Shown piece by piece: positions 22,949-32,786 of a stretch of DNA of 44,513 nt. Within the stretch, counting starts at the first letter, position 1. Every line of letters starts with the position of its first letter. The translations under genes and the position numbers were made by a program. The stretch comes from Nocardia carnea NBRC 14403 (GTDB lineage Bacteria; Actinomycetota; Actinomycetes; Mycobacteriales; Mycobacteriaceae): assembly GCF_000308515.1 (NCBI RefSeq), contig NZ_BAFV01000033.1, forward strand, positions 1 through 44,513, in the 5' to 3' direction. The notes beneath the pieces are model-generated. The model had not been told where the DNA came from. It made no database searches and saw nothing but the letters and a program-made list of their open reading frames with translations.

Positions 22949-24016
22949 ATGAGTATCCCCACCACCGTCGCCGAACTCACCCCCGAATGGCTCACCACGG
23001 CGCTCCGCCGACCCGTCGAGGAGGTAGTCGCGGAACCCGTCGGTACCGGCCAGATCGGGTCGGTGTACCGGCTGCGGCTCACCGGCGCCGGCGTCCCGGA
23101 CCAGCTGCTGGCCAAACTCCCCGCCGCGGACCCGGGCACCCGGGCGATGCTCGCCGGTGCCTACCGGCAAGAAGTCCGGTTCTACCGCGAGATCGCCACG
23201 ACGGTCGCAGTCCGCACCCCGCACTGCCACTACGCCGGAATCCACGGCGACGGTAGCGAGTTCGTGCTGCTGCTGGAAGATCTCGCACCCGCCGCCCAGG
23301 GCGATCAGATCGCCGGCTGCCCGGTCGCGCACGCCCACCAGGCCGTCGCGAACCTTGCCGGCCTGCACGCGCCGCGCTGGTGCGACCAGTCGCTACTGGA
23401 AATCGACGGGTTCAGCCGCAACGGGCCCGAAGAAGCCGCGACACTGGGCGAACTCTACGGACCCACCACCGATCTCTTCGTCGACCGCCTGGGCGATCGC
23501 CTCACCGCGGAGGACTGCGATACCGTGCGCGCCTGCGGTGCGGTGATCGCCGACTGGCTGGTCGCCCGGCCCGAACGGTTCGGCCTGGTCCACGGCGACT
23601 ACCGCCTGGACAACCTCCTGTTCGGCGCCGGGGAACCGGCGGTGGTGACCGCGGTCGACTGGCAGACGGTCAACCTCGGGTTACCCGCCCGCGACCTCGC
23701 CTACTTCGTCACCACCGGCCTGGATCCGGAGATCCGGCGAGCCGAAGAAGAAGAGCTCCTCACCACGTATCACCGGCGTCTGCTCGCACTCGGGGTCACC
23801 GGCTACTCGCTCGACGACTGCCGCCAGGACTATCGGTTCGCGGCGCTGCAAGGTCCGCTGGTCGCGGTCTTCGGTGCCGCCTACGGCACACCCACCGAAC
23901 GGGGCGATGCCATGTTCGCGACCATGATCCGCCGCAGCTGCGCCGCCATCCGTGATCTGGATTCGCTCACCGCCCGACCGGCGCCCGTACGCACCCCGCA
24001 CCCCGGCGCCGCCTGA
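22949..24016 (+). CDS. APH-like phosphotransferase family protein
   Basis: Kinase-fold protein of 355 residues with the aminoglycoside phosphotransferase/choline kinase catalytic loop HGDYRLDNLLF (catalytic Asp) and the metal-binding AVDWQTVNLG. The N-terminal lobe has GTGQIGSVYRLRL and a Lys in LLAKLPAAD that would hold ATP, and VLLLEDLAP as hinge. Family members in mycobacteria and relatives often sit in lipid and steroid catabolic operons beside acyl-CoA dehydrogenases, which fits this context. Third gene of the operon starting at 20904; end of the unit is likely near 24016. Phosphate acceptor unknown; antibiotic resistance is a less likely role here. Confidence 0.85.
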   Translation: MSIPTTVAELTPEWLTTALRRPVEEVVAEPVGTGQIGSVYRLRLTGAGVPDQLLAKLPAADPGTRAMLAGAYRQEVRFYREIATTVAVRTPHCHYAGIHGDGSEFVLLLEDLAPAAQGDQIAGCPVAHAHQAVANLAGLHAPRWCDQSLLEIDGFSRNGPEEAATLGELYGPTTDLFVDRLGDRLTAEDCDTVRACGAVIADWLVARPERFGLVHGDYRLDNLLFGAGEPAVVTAVDWQTVNLGLPARDLAYFVTTGLDPEIRRAEEEELLTTYHRRLLALGVTGYSLDDCRQDYRFAALQGPLVAVFGAAYGTPTERGDAMFATMIRRSCAAIRDLDSLTARPAPVRTPHPGAA

Positions 24017-24041
24017 GCGCCGAAACGCGCTGTACCTGCGG

Positions 24042-24071
24042 TTGACGCAGTGCCCGGCACGCACCGGAATA
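24042..24071 (+). promoter_or_regulatory. Possible sigma-70-like promoter for the LLM/MarR operon
   Basis: TTGACG at 24042-24047 and GGAATA at 24066-24071 are separated by 18 bases. They lie upstream of the palindrome at 24099-24110 and the ATG at 24136. Spacing is acceptable for a housekeeping promoter, but the -10 sequence is weak. Confidence 0.3.
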
Positions 24072-24098
24072 ACCCCGCCGCCCCCTCGGTTCAAGTAG

Positions 24099-24110
24099 AT
24101 GCAAATGCAT
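24099..24110. promoter_or_regulatory. Palindrome ATGCA-AA-TGCAT, MarR operator candidate
   Basis: Perfect 5-base arms with an AA spacer, 25 bases upstream of the ATG at 24136 and downstream of a possible promoter. AT-rich palindromes of this size directly before the first gene of an operon that encodes a MarR protein are typical autoregulatory sites. The MarR gene is the second gene of this operon. Confidence 0.5.
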
Positions 24111-24135
24111 AGAACCTACGGCGGGAGTGACATCA

Positions 24136-25296
24136 ATGCAGTTCGGAATCTTCTCGGTCAGCGATATCACGCGTGACCCCGTCACCGGCGTGACCCCCAG
24201 CGAGGCCGAACGGATCGAGGCGATCGTGCAGATCGCGAAGAAAACCGAGGAAGTGGGTCTGGATGTTTTCGCCATCGGCGAGCACCACAATCCGCCGTTC
24301 TTCTCCTCCTCGCCGACTACTCTGCTGGCCCATATCGCCGCCCTCACCGAGCGTCTCATCGTCACCACGGCGACCACCCTGATCACCACCAACGACCCGG
24401 TGAAGATCGCCGAGGACTACGCGATGCTGCAGCATCTGTCCAAGGGCCGGATGGACCTCATGCTCGGCCGCGGCAACACCGGGCCCGTCTACCCGTGGTT
24501 CGGTAAGGACATCCGGGCCGGTCTGCCGCTGGCCCTGGAGAACTACAACCTGCTGCACCGGCTGTGGCGCGAGGACGTGGTGGACTGGGAAGGTAAGTAC
24601 CGCACTCCGCTGCAGGGCTTCACCGCCACCCCGCGGCCCCTCGACGGTGTACCGCCGTTCGTATGGCACGGCTCCATCCGCACTCCGGAGATCGCCGAAC
24701 AGGCCGCCTACTACGGCAACGGGTTCTTCGCCAACCACATCTTCTGGCCGACGGCGCATTCGCTGCAGCTCATCGAGTTCTACCGGCAGCGGTTCGAGCA
24801 CTACGGGCACGGAACCAAGAAGCAGGCCATCGTCGGACTCGGCGGGCAGGCGTATATCGCGAAGAAATCCCAGGATGCGTGGAACGAATTCCGGCCCTAC
24901 TTCAACGAGGCTCCGGTCTACGGCCACGGCCCCTCGCTGGAGGATTTCGCCGAGATGACCCCGCTGTCGGTGGGCAGCCCGCAGGAGATCATCGATAAAA
25001 CCCTCACCTTCCACGACACCTTCGGTGACTATCAGCGTCAGCTGTGGCTGATGGACCATGCCGGACTGCCGCTGAAGACCGTGCTGAACCAGCTCGAGCT
25101 GCTCGGCTCGGAAGTGGTGCCGGTCCTGCGGAAAGAACTCGAATCGCGCCGCGACCCGGAATCGGCGCCCGCCCCGACCCATCGGTCGCGGGTCACCGCC
25201 GAATACGGCGACACCCCGCCCTGGCAGGCCCGGCCGGGCGCCAACCAGGGTGACAACCTCGCCGGCGCCAGCCCATACCTGGATACCCGGGTATGA
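24136..25296 (+). CDS. CE1758-like luciferase-family FMN-dependent monooxygenase
   Basis: Flavin monooxygenase of the bacterial luciferase fold, 386 residues. ATG at 24136 is chosen because GGGAG is nine bases upstream; a GTG at 24127 is too close to that site. Segments: MQFGIFSVSDITRDP, DVFAIGEHHNPPFFSSSP (flavin/phosphate region), MDLMLGRGNTGPVYPWFGKD, and PPFVWHGSIRTPEIAEQAA. The protein closely recalls the group named CE1758 by NCBI, which usually occurs next to a dedicated FMN reductase; that reductase is encoded at 25741. The MarR gene in between overlaps this stop codon by four bases. Substrate unknown. Confidence 0.88.
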   Translation: MQFGIFSVSDITRDPVTGVTPSEAERIEAIVQIAKKTEEVGLDVFAIGEHHNPPFFSSSPTTLLAHIAALTERLIVTTATTLITTNDPVKIAEDYAMLQHLSKGRMDLMLGRGNTGPVYPWFGKDIRAGLPLALENYNLLHRLWREDVVDWEGKYRTPLQGFTATPRPLDGVPPFVWHGSIRTPEIAEQAAYYGNGFFANHIFWPTAHSLQLIEFYRQRFEHYGHGTKKQAIVGLGGQAYIAKKSQDAWNEFRPYFNEAPVYGHGPSLEDFAEMTPLSVGSPQEIIDKTLTFHDTFGDYQRQLWLMDHAGLPLKTVLNQLELLGSEVVPVLRKELESRRDPESAPAPTHRSRVTAEYGDTPPWQARPGANQGDNLAGASPYLDTRV

Positions 25297-25744
25297 GCAG
25301 GACCAGCAGCCGACTGGCCAACGACGCCTGGGAGTCGCTGCTCACCGCGCATGCCGCGCTGATGAAGCAGTTCGCCGCCGAAGACGTCTGGCACGGGCTG
25401 ACCATGCGGGAATACGACGTGCTCTACACGCTGTCGAAATGCCCGGAACCGATCCGGCCCGCCGAATTGAACCGGCACGTTCTGCTCACCCAGCCGGCAC
25501 TGTCCCGAATGGTGGACCGGCTCGTCGAACGCGGTTTCGTACAACGCACCCGCGACCCGCACGACGGCCGGGGGTCCGGCTCTCCCTCACCGCCGAGGGC
25601 CGGGCCCGGCAGCGCCGGGTGGGTGGCCGGCACGCGGTCGGCGTGGCACGGGCGCTGACCGGCGCACTCACCGACGACGAGCTGCGCGCACTCGAACAGA
25701 TCTGCGGAAAACTCGCCGACACCACGAACAGGAACCAGCAATGA
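25293..25744 (+). pseudogene. MarR family regulator with one-base frameshift
   Basis: The first 92 residues from ATG 25293 form a MarR winged helix: LTMREYDVLYTLSK, RPAELNRHVLLTQPALSRMVDRLVERG (recognition region), and RDPHDGRG. At the G5 run at 25570-25574 the frame is lost: the current frame continues as Ser/Pro-rich text to 25658, whereas the +1-shifted frame continues naturally as VRLSLTAEGRARQRRV, then ALTDDELRALEQICGKLAD, and stops at 25744. That stop overlaps the next ATG as ATGA. One additional G would restore a normal protein of about 150 residues. This could be a sequencing error, a phase-variable or inactivating mutation, or programmed slippage. Confidence 0.85.
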
Positions 25745-26418
25745 CATCGAATGGACAGGTACGCGCCCCCTACCGGTTGGTCGTGGTCAGTGGCGGTACC
25801 AGCAACCCGTCCTCGACCCGGATGCTCGCCGACCGGATCTCCACCCGCATCGGCGCATTGGCCGCCCGCCGTGACGCCCGGGTCACCGTCACCGTGATCG
25901 ACCTGCGGGAGCTGGCCACCGAGATCACCACCGCCCTGGTATCGCAGCTGATGGGCCCGAAGATGACGGCGGCGATCGAGAGCTTGGCCACCGCCGACGG
26001 GCTGGTGGTGGCAGCTCCCGTCTACAAGGCCGCCCCGAGCGGGCTGCTCACCTCCTTCTTCCATGTCCTCGACAATGATCTGCTGATCGCCAAACCGGTG
26101 ATTCTGGCCGCGACCGCCGGCACCTCCCGGCACGCCCTGGTCGTGGATGAGCAGATGCGCGCCCTGTTCGCCTTCCTGCGCACCATGACCGTGCCCACCT
26201 CCCTGTTCGCCGCCGCCGAAGACTGGAACGACACCGACCTGAACAAGCGGATCGACCGGGCCGCACTGGAACTGGTGCTGCTCATGGAGAGCGAATTCGC
26301 GCACCGGGTGAAGGACGAATCCTGGGATAGTTACCAGCACACTTTCGGCAGTGCGGGCGGTAGCGAAGTGGGTATCGATCTCGATACCGACCTCATGCGT
26401 TTGGCGGCCGGCGGATAA
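25741..26418 (+). CDS. CE1759-like NAD(P)H-dependent FMN reductase
   Basis: Flavodoxin-fold reductase of 225 residues; start ATG overlaps the shifted-frame stop of the MarR gene. It opens with RLVVVSGGTSNPSSTRMLAD, the phosphate-binding loop of the NADPH-dependent FMN reductase family. APVYKAAPSGLLTSFFHVLD is the flavin ring loop, and PVILAATAGTSRHAL the following strand. Proteins of this type supply reduced FMN to the two-component monooxygenase encoded upstream; the CE1758/CE1759 pairing is recalled from NCBI family naming. The TRIC-like gene begins four bases after its stop. Confidence 0.9.
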   Translation: MTSNGQVRAPYRLVVVSGGTSNPSSTRMLADRISTRIGALAARRDARVTVTVIDLRELATEITTALVSQLMGPKMTAAIESLATADGLVVAAPVYKAAPSGLLTSFFHVLDNDLLIAKPVILAATAGTSRHALVVDEQMRALFAFLRTMTVPTSLFAAAEDWNDTDLNKRIDRAALELVLLMESEFAHRVKDESWDSYQHTFGSAGGSEVGIDLDTDLMRLAAGG

Positions 26419-26421
26419 CCG

Positions 26422-27192
26422 GTGGCGGCACCTATCGACACCATCGACCAGGTCACCCGGTACCTGGATCTCGCCGGCGTCCTGGCCTGCGCCATGCTCG
26501 GCGGTGCGGTGTCCCGCAGTGAGGGACTCGACCTGTTCGGCTTCCTCGTCGTCGGTATCGTCTCCGGGCTGGGCGGCGGAATCATCCGCGACACTCTGCT
26601 GCAACAGGGCCCACCGGTCGCGCTCACCGACTACGCCTATCTGCCCACCGCAGTGCTCGGCACGGTCATCTCCTTCGTCATCCACCTCAGCGAAAACGCG
26701 TGGGACCGGCTGTTCACCGCCCTCGATGCCGCCGTTATCGGCTTCTGGGCGGTGACCGGTGCACAGAAAACCCTGGCCGCGGGGCTCGGCTGGCTGCCCG
26801 CGATCCTGCTGGGTGTCACCACGGCAGTCGGCGGCGGCGCCACCCGCGATGTACTGCTGCGCCGAGTGCCGGCCGTATTCGGCGGTAACGGTCTCTATGC
26901 CACCGTCGCGGCCGTCGTGGCCGGCACCATGGTCGTCTGCACCTACCTCGGCGCCCCGGCGATCGGTATCGTCGCGGGCATCGTCTGCTCACTGCTGCTG
27001 CGGCTGGCCGCCGTCCGGTTCGGCTGGGGGCTACCCAACGGCCTGGAATGGCAGCCGCACACCCGTTTGGCCGAGGCGTTGCGCGGCGCCCGGCCGCCGC
27101 GCCGCCGCCGGCGCGTCCGCCATCGCCGCGCCGAACCGGGAGAATCGAGCACCCGGAGCGGGCCGAACCAGCAGGGACTCACCGATGGATAG
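26422..27192 (+). CDS. TRIC/UPF0126-type membrane channel protein
   Basis: Integral membrane protein of 256 residues, start GTG at 26422. Six to seven hydrophobic helices contain the two glycine-rich repeats of the family, GLGGGIIRDTLL near residue 50 and AVGGGATRDVLLRRVPAVF near residue 135, which mark the internal duplication of trimeric intracellular cation channels (YadS/YicG-like). The C-terminus after residue 215 is a strongly basic tail (PPRRRRRVRHRR) longer than in usual 205-220 residue homologues. It is transcribed with the monooxygenase/FMN reductase pair, only three bases after the latter. Transport of K+ or small metabolites is possible. Confidence 0.85.
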   Translation: MAAPIDTIDQVTRYLDLAGVLACAMLGGAVSRSEGLDLFGFLVVGIVSGLGGGIIRDTLLQQGPPVALTDYAYLPTAVLGTVISFVIHLSENAWDRLFTALDAAVIGFWAVTGAQKTLAAGLGWLPAILLGVTTAVGGGATRDVLLRRVPAVFGGNGLYATVAAVVAGTMVVCTYLGAPAIGIVAGIVCSLLLRLAAVRFGWGLPNGLEWQPHTRLAEALRGARPPRRRRRVRHRRAEPGESSTRSGPNQQGLTDG

Positions 27193-27296
27193 CCTGCTCC
27201 GCTGAGATGATCGTGCACACCCGAGGTCTACGCGTCTGTCGCCTGCGCGGACTGCCGGCTGGGCAACCGGGTGCATATTGTGGCACGATTTCTGGC

Positions 27297-27755
27297 GTGA
27301 CCAGCAAACCCGGTGCCGATCCGCGGTTACGTGACCTCGCCCTGCTGCGGCGTGTCCGGGACCGGATGGACCGCGAGTTCGCGCAACCCCTCGACGTCGC
27401 CGCGCTCGCGCGCGGCGTCAATATGTCGGCCGGCCACCTCAGCCGCCAATTCCGCCTCGCCTACGGCGAATCGCCCTACGGCTACCTGATGACCCGGCGG
27501 ATCGAACGCGCCAAGGCGCTGCTGCGCCGCGGCGATATGAGCGTTACCGAGGTCTGCTTCGCCGTCGGCTGTTCCTCGCTGGGTACGTTCAGCACCCGCT
27601 TCACCGAACTGGTCGGTGTACCGCCCAGCACCTACCGGCAGCAGGCCGACGGGGAAGCGGCCGGGATGCCGAGCTGTGTCGCCAAACAGGTGACAAGACC
27701 GATCAGGAATCGAGAAGCGCAGGTCACCGCGGCGCGGCTAGCGTCGTCGTCATGA
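27297..27755 (+). CDS. AraC family regulator (DNA-binding domain only)
   Basis: Regulator of 152 residues, start GTG at 27297; the open frame upstream lies in the promoter and TRIC gene. Both helix-turn-helix units of the AraC domain are present: PLDVAALARGVNMSAGHLSRQF and MSVTEVCFAVGCSSLGTFSTRF, with the closing VGVPPSTYR. No effector domain precedes it, so it is a minimal AraC protein. The stop codon overlaps the VOC gene as ATGA. This AraC-VOC pair upstream of a short UvrA homologue is a recurrent actinobacterial arrangement, suggesting control of a resistance cassette. Confidence 0.9.
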   Translation: MTSKPGADPRLRDLALLRRVRDRMDREFAQPLDVAALARGVNMSAGHLSRQFRLAYGESPYGYLMTRRIERAKALLRRGDMSVTEVCFAVGCSSLGTFSTRFTELVGVPPSTYRQQADGEAAGMPSCVAKQVTRPIRNREAQVTAARLASSS

Positions 27756-28162
27756 ACCTCACCATCCACTCCAGCTACCTTCCACACGACGACCCGGACG
27801 CGGCTCTGGCCTTCTACCGCGATCTCCTCGGTTTCGAGGTGCGCAAAGATGTCGGCTACGAAGGGCTGCGCTGGATCACCGTGGGCCCCGTCGGCCAGCC
27901 CAGTACTTCCATCGTGCTCACCCCGCCGGCCGTGGATCCCGGTATCACCGACGACGAACGCCGCATCATCAGCGAGATGATGGCGAAAGGCACCTACGCC
28001 GGGATCAACTTCGCCACCGAGGATCTCGACGGCACCTTCGACCGGCTCCAGGCCGGTGACGTCGAAGTCATCCAGGAACCCACCGATCAGCCGTACGGTA
28101 TCCGCGACTGTGCCGTCCGCGATCCCGCCGGAAATATGATCCGTATCCAGCAGGCCGGCTGA
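27752..28162 (+). CDS. VOC (glyoxalase/bleomycin-resistance) family protein
   Basis: Small metal-dependent-fold protein of 136 residues made of two beta-alpha-beta-beta-beta modules. DPDAALAFYRDLLGFEVRKD and the end PYGIRDCAVRDPAGNMIRIQQ are the classic VOC signatures. His6 near the N-terminus and a Glu-poor second half mean the metal site cannot be judged from sequence alone. It is translationally coupled to the AraC regulator and lies 250 bases before the UvrA homologue. Binding or modification of a toxic small molecule is the family-based expectation. Confidence 0.9.
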   Translation: MNLTIHSSYLPHDDPDAALAFYRDLLGFEVRKDVGYEGLRWITVGPVGQPSTSIVLTPPAVDPGITDDERRIISEMMAKGTYAGINFATEDLDGTFDRLQAGDVEVIQEPTDQPYGIRDCAVRDPAGNMIRIQQAG

Positions 28163-28413
28163 AACAACCCGGGCACGCGTCCACATCGCGTGGTAGCGCC
28201 CGCAGGGAAAACGTCGATACCCGAGCAGGTGGGCGCCGGATCCACGAGGGCCCGGTGCTCCCCGCGCGGGCACGCCGGAAGGCCGGCGGCGCCCACGCGC
28301 ACCCGGCCCGGCGAAACGAGAAATGTCACCGCGTTCTGGTTGGATCGACCGGATGACGACAGCGGTGGGGTCCGCGCGGGGCGGCACGCACCAGAGGGAG
28401 ACCAGGAGAGCAG

Positions 28414-30804
<2,391 letters not shown>

Positions 30805-30819
30805 CCGAGCCGGAGAACT

Positions 30820-30864
30820 TGCCCCGGTCACCGGCGGTGAATCACGCCGCCGGTGGCCGGGGCA
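30820..30864. terminator. Bidirectional terminator hairpin
   Basis: 17-base arms at 30820-30836 and 30848-30864 pair with a single mismatch (G-T type), around an 11-base loop. It lies between the convergent stop codons of the UvrA-like gene and the beta-lactamase-like gene. The stem is very GC-rich and no T-tract follows, as is common in actinobacteria. Confidence 0.75.
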
Positions 30865-30876
30865 GTCGTTCCCCGG

Positions 30877-32466
30877 TCAGCGGGTGAAAGTGCCGAATCC
30901 GTCGGAGTCGTAGAACTCCAGCCACAAGCGGTCGCCGTCGAAGCGCGCCTGCGATATCGTTCCCGGGTTCGCGGCCTCGCCGGTGGGGGAGAAGGCGAAT
31001 GTGTCGCCGTCCCAATGGCGTAGCGGTACGGTCACCTTTCGCGGTCCCAGGGTGAGCAGCAGGTGGTCGCCCTCCACCGCTACCTCGGCCGGGCCGAAAT
31101 AGTCGTTTCCGTACACCCCCGCATAATCGTCCAGCGGCCCCGCGGGCGCCGGATTCGGCGGGGGCTCTTTACCCACCAGCTCACCGGTGGGTCCCTCGAT
31201 CTGCGTGAAGGCCTCCTGGTACAGCCCCCACCAGTCCTCCCGGACCTCGCCGAACTGCACCAGATCGGCGAATTCGGCGTTGAGGGTTTCCGGCACCCCG
31301 ATCGGTGCGGCGTTGGTCAGGGTCACGATCCCCACATTCGCCGACGGGATCAGCGTGAACGCGGTCGCCGCGCCCGCGTTGAACGCCCCGGAATGGCTCA
31401 GCACCACCCGGCCGGCCGCCGAGGTGCCGACGTTGAACCCGAAACCGTACATACCGGTGCGCGCATCCGGCGTTTCCGGCGGTGACGATACGGCCTGTGG
31501 TGATACCGCGGGCAGCAAAGCTTCCGGCGCGACCACTTCCCGGCCTTCGTACGACCCGTTCCCGAGGACCATCGTCATCCAGCGCGCCATATCCGCCACC
31601 GACGAGCTGGCCCCGCCGGCAGGTGACTGCGCGTCCGGCTCCCGCGGGGGGTCGGTGCGCCGGTAGTCCTCGCCTACGCGGGAATGTCCCACCGCGCGAT
31701 CAGGGGCTGCCGCGAAATCGGCGTAGCGGGAGCTGGTGGCCGTCATTCCCAGCGGCTCGTAGATCGAGCGTTTCGACAGGTCGGCCCAGTCCGTGTGCGC
31801 CGCCTCGGCGACCGCGGTGGCCGCCGCCGTCAACCCGAAATTGGTGTATTCGTAGGAGTCCCGGAACGGTGCGAGCGGCAGCAGCCCCAACCGCTCCAGT
31901 ATCTGCGCCCGGTCGAATCCGAGGTCCTCGAGCTTGTCCCCGGCGTGGTCGGGCAGCCCGGAGCGATGCGCGTACAGATCGCCGATGGTCGCGTGCTCGC
32001 TGACGTAGGGATCGTTCAGTGCGAACCAGGGCGCGAGCTGCCGGATCGGTGTATCCCATTCGAGGGGCCCGGCGGCGATCTCGTGGGCCACCACTGTCGC
32101 CCCGACCGGTTTCGACATCGACGCCAGCTGGAACACGGTCTCGGGCTCCACCTGCTGCTCGGTGCCCACCTCGCGGACCCCGAAGCCCTCCTGGTAGACG
32201 ACCTCGCCATCGGCGACGATGGCGACCGCCATACCCGGGATGCCGGTACTGGTCATCAGCTCCTGCGCACGCTGATCGACCCGGTCCACGATATGTTCCA
32301 CGCGCCCGTCGGGAATGGTGATCCCCGGTGCGCGGGCGGGCTGTGGTGCGGCCGCGCTGGTGCTGGTCGTGGCCCCGGGGACCGGCTCCTCGATCCCGCA
32401 TCCGGTGGCCAGTGCGGCGGCGGTCGCCACCGCGGCCCCGAGAGCCGTCAACCGACGTCTGTGCAC
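30877..32466 (-). CDS. Lipoprotein serine beta-lactamase / esterase family protein
   Basis: Class C beta-lactamase-like hydrolase of 529 residues. Start GTG at 32466 follows GGAGG five bases upstream; the longer open frame to 32796 is rejected. The N-terminus HRRRLTALGAAVATAA ends in the lipobox LATGC, so it is a membrane-anchored exported protein. Catalytic motifs: SMSK (Ser and Lys of SxxK), YTN (YxN), and HSGAF near residue 340. A C-terminal domain of about 110 residues (DYAGVYGNDYFGPAEV, RHWDGDTFAF) is the DUF3471-type domain common in penicillin-binding-protein-like esterases. May cleave beta-lactams, esters or peptides. Transcribed away from the amidohydrolase at 32787. Confidence 0.92.
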   Translation of the reverse strand: MHRRRLTALGAAVATAAALATGCGIEEPVPGATTSTSAAAPQPARAPGITIPDGRVEHIVDRVDQRAQELMTSTGIPGMAVAIVADGEVVYQEGFGVREVGTEQQVEPETVFQLASMSKPVGATVVAHEIAAGPLEWDTPIRQLAPWFALNDPYVSEHATIGDLYAHRSGLPDHAGDKLEDLGFDRAQILERLGLLPLAPFRDSYEYTNFGLTAAATAVAEAAHTDWADLSKRSIYEPLGMTATSSRYADFAAAPDRAVGHSRVGEDYRRTDPPREPDAQSPAGGASSSVADMARWMTMVLGNGSYEGREVVAPEALLPAVSPQAVSSPPETPDARTGMYGFGFNVGTSAAGRVVLSHSGAFNAGAATAFTLIPSANVGIVTLTNAAPIGVPETLNAEFADLVQFGEVREDWWGLYQEAFTQIEGPTGELVGKEPPPNPAPAGPLDDYAGVYGNDYFGPAEVAVEGDHLLLTLGPRKVTVPLRHWDGDTFAFSPTGEAANPGTISQARFDGDRLWLEFYDSDGFGTFTR

Positions 32467-32786
32467 AGCCGCCTCCGAGAGGTTGTCGCCGACACGAGCC
32501 CAGCTGCCCGAGCTTATCGCTGCCGGTGTTCGCTTACCGGCAGCGCGGTCCGCGTGGCCGGGTTCGATCCGGTCGGGCGGGTCGGCTTCCGGTGCCGGGC
32601 GATCGGCGCTCCCCGCGGCCGCGGTGTCCGGGGCTGCAGCGCGGTATCCATCCGGGCGGTAAAACGGTAAAATAGAACCCGATTCTTTAAAGTGGGTGAA
32701 AACTGGTGTGTGGGCGCAGTGTGTGACGTATGGTCGGGTTCTAGAAATAGAACTGGGTTTCAATAATGACGTAGAAAGAGGATCCG
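32467..32786. other. Divergent promoter region, beta-lactamase / amidohydrolase
   Basis: 320 bases with no gene. The left half is GC-rich; bases 32655-32780 are clearly AT-richer than the surroundings and hold repeated TAGAAC half-sites at 32673-32678 and 32748-32753 and the inverted GTTCTA at 32738-32743. Promoters for both divergent genes must lie here. Confidence 0.5.
32738..32753. promoter_or_regulatory. Palindrome GTTCTA-GAAA-TAGAAC
   Basis: Perfect 6-base arms with a 4-base spacer, 34 bases upstream of the amidohydrolase ATG. TAGAAC/GTTCTA half-sites resemble those of the KstR operator (published core TnnAACnnGTTnnA), but order and spacing differ. The KstR-like TetR encoded at 37129 in the same operon is a plausible ligand. 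Confidence 0.5.
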
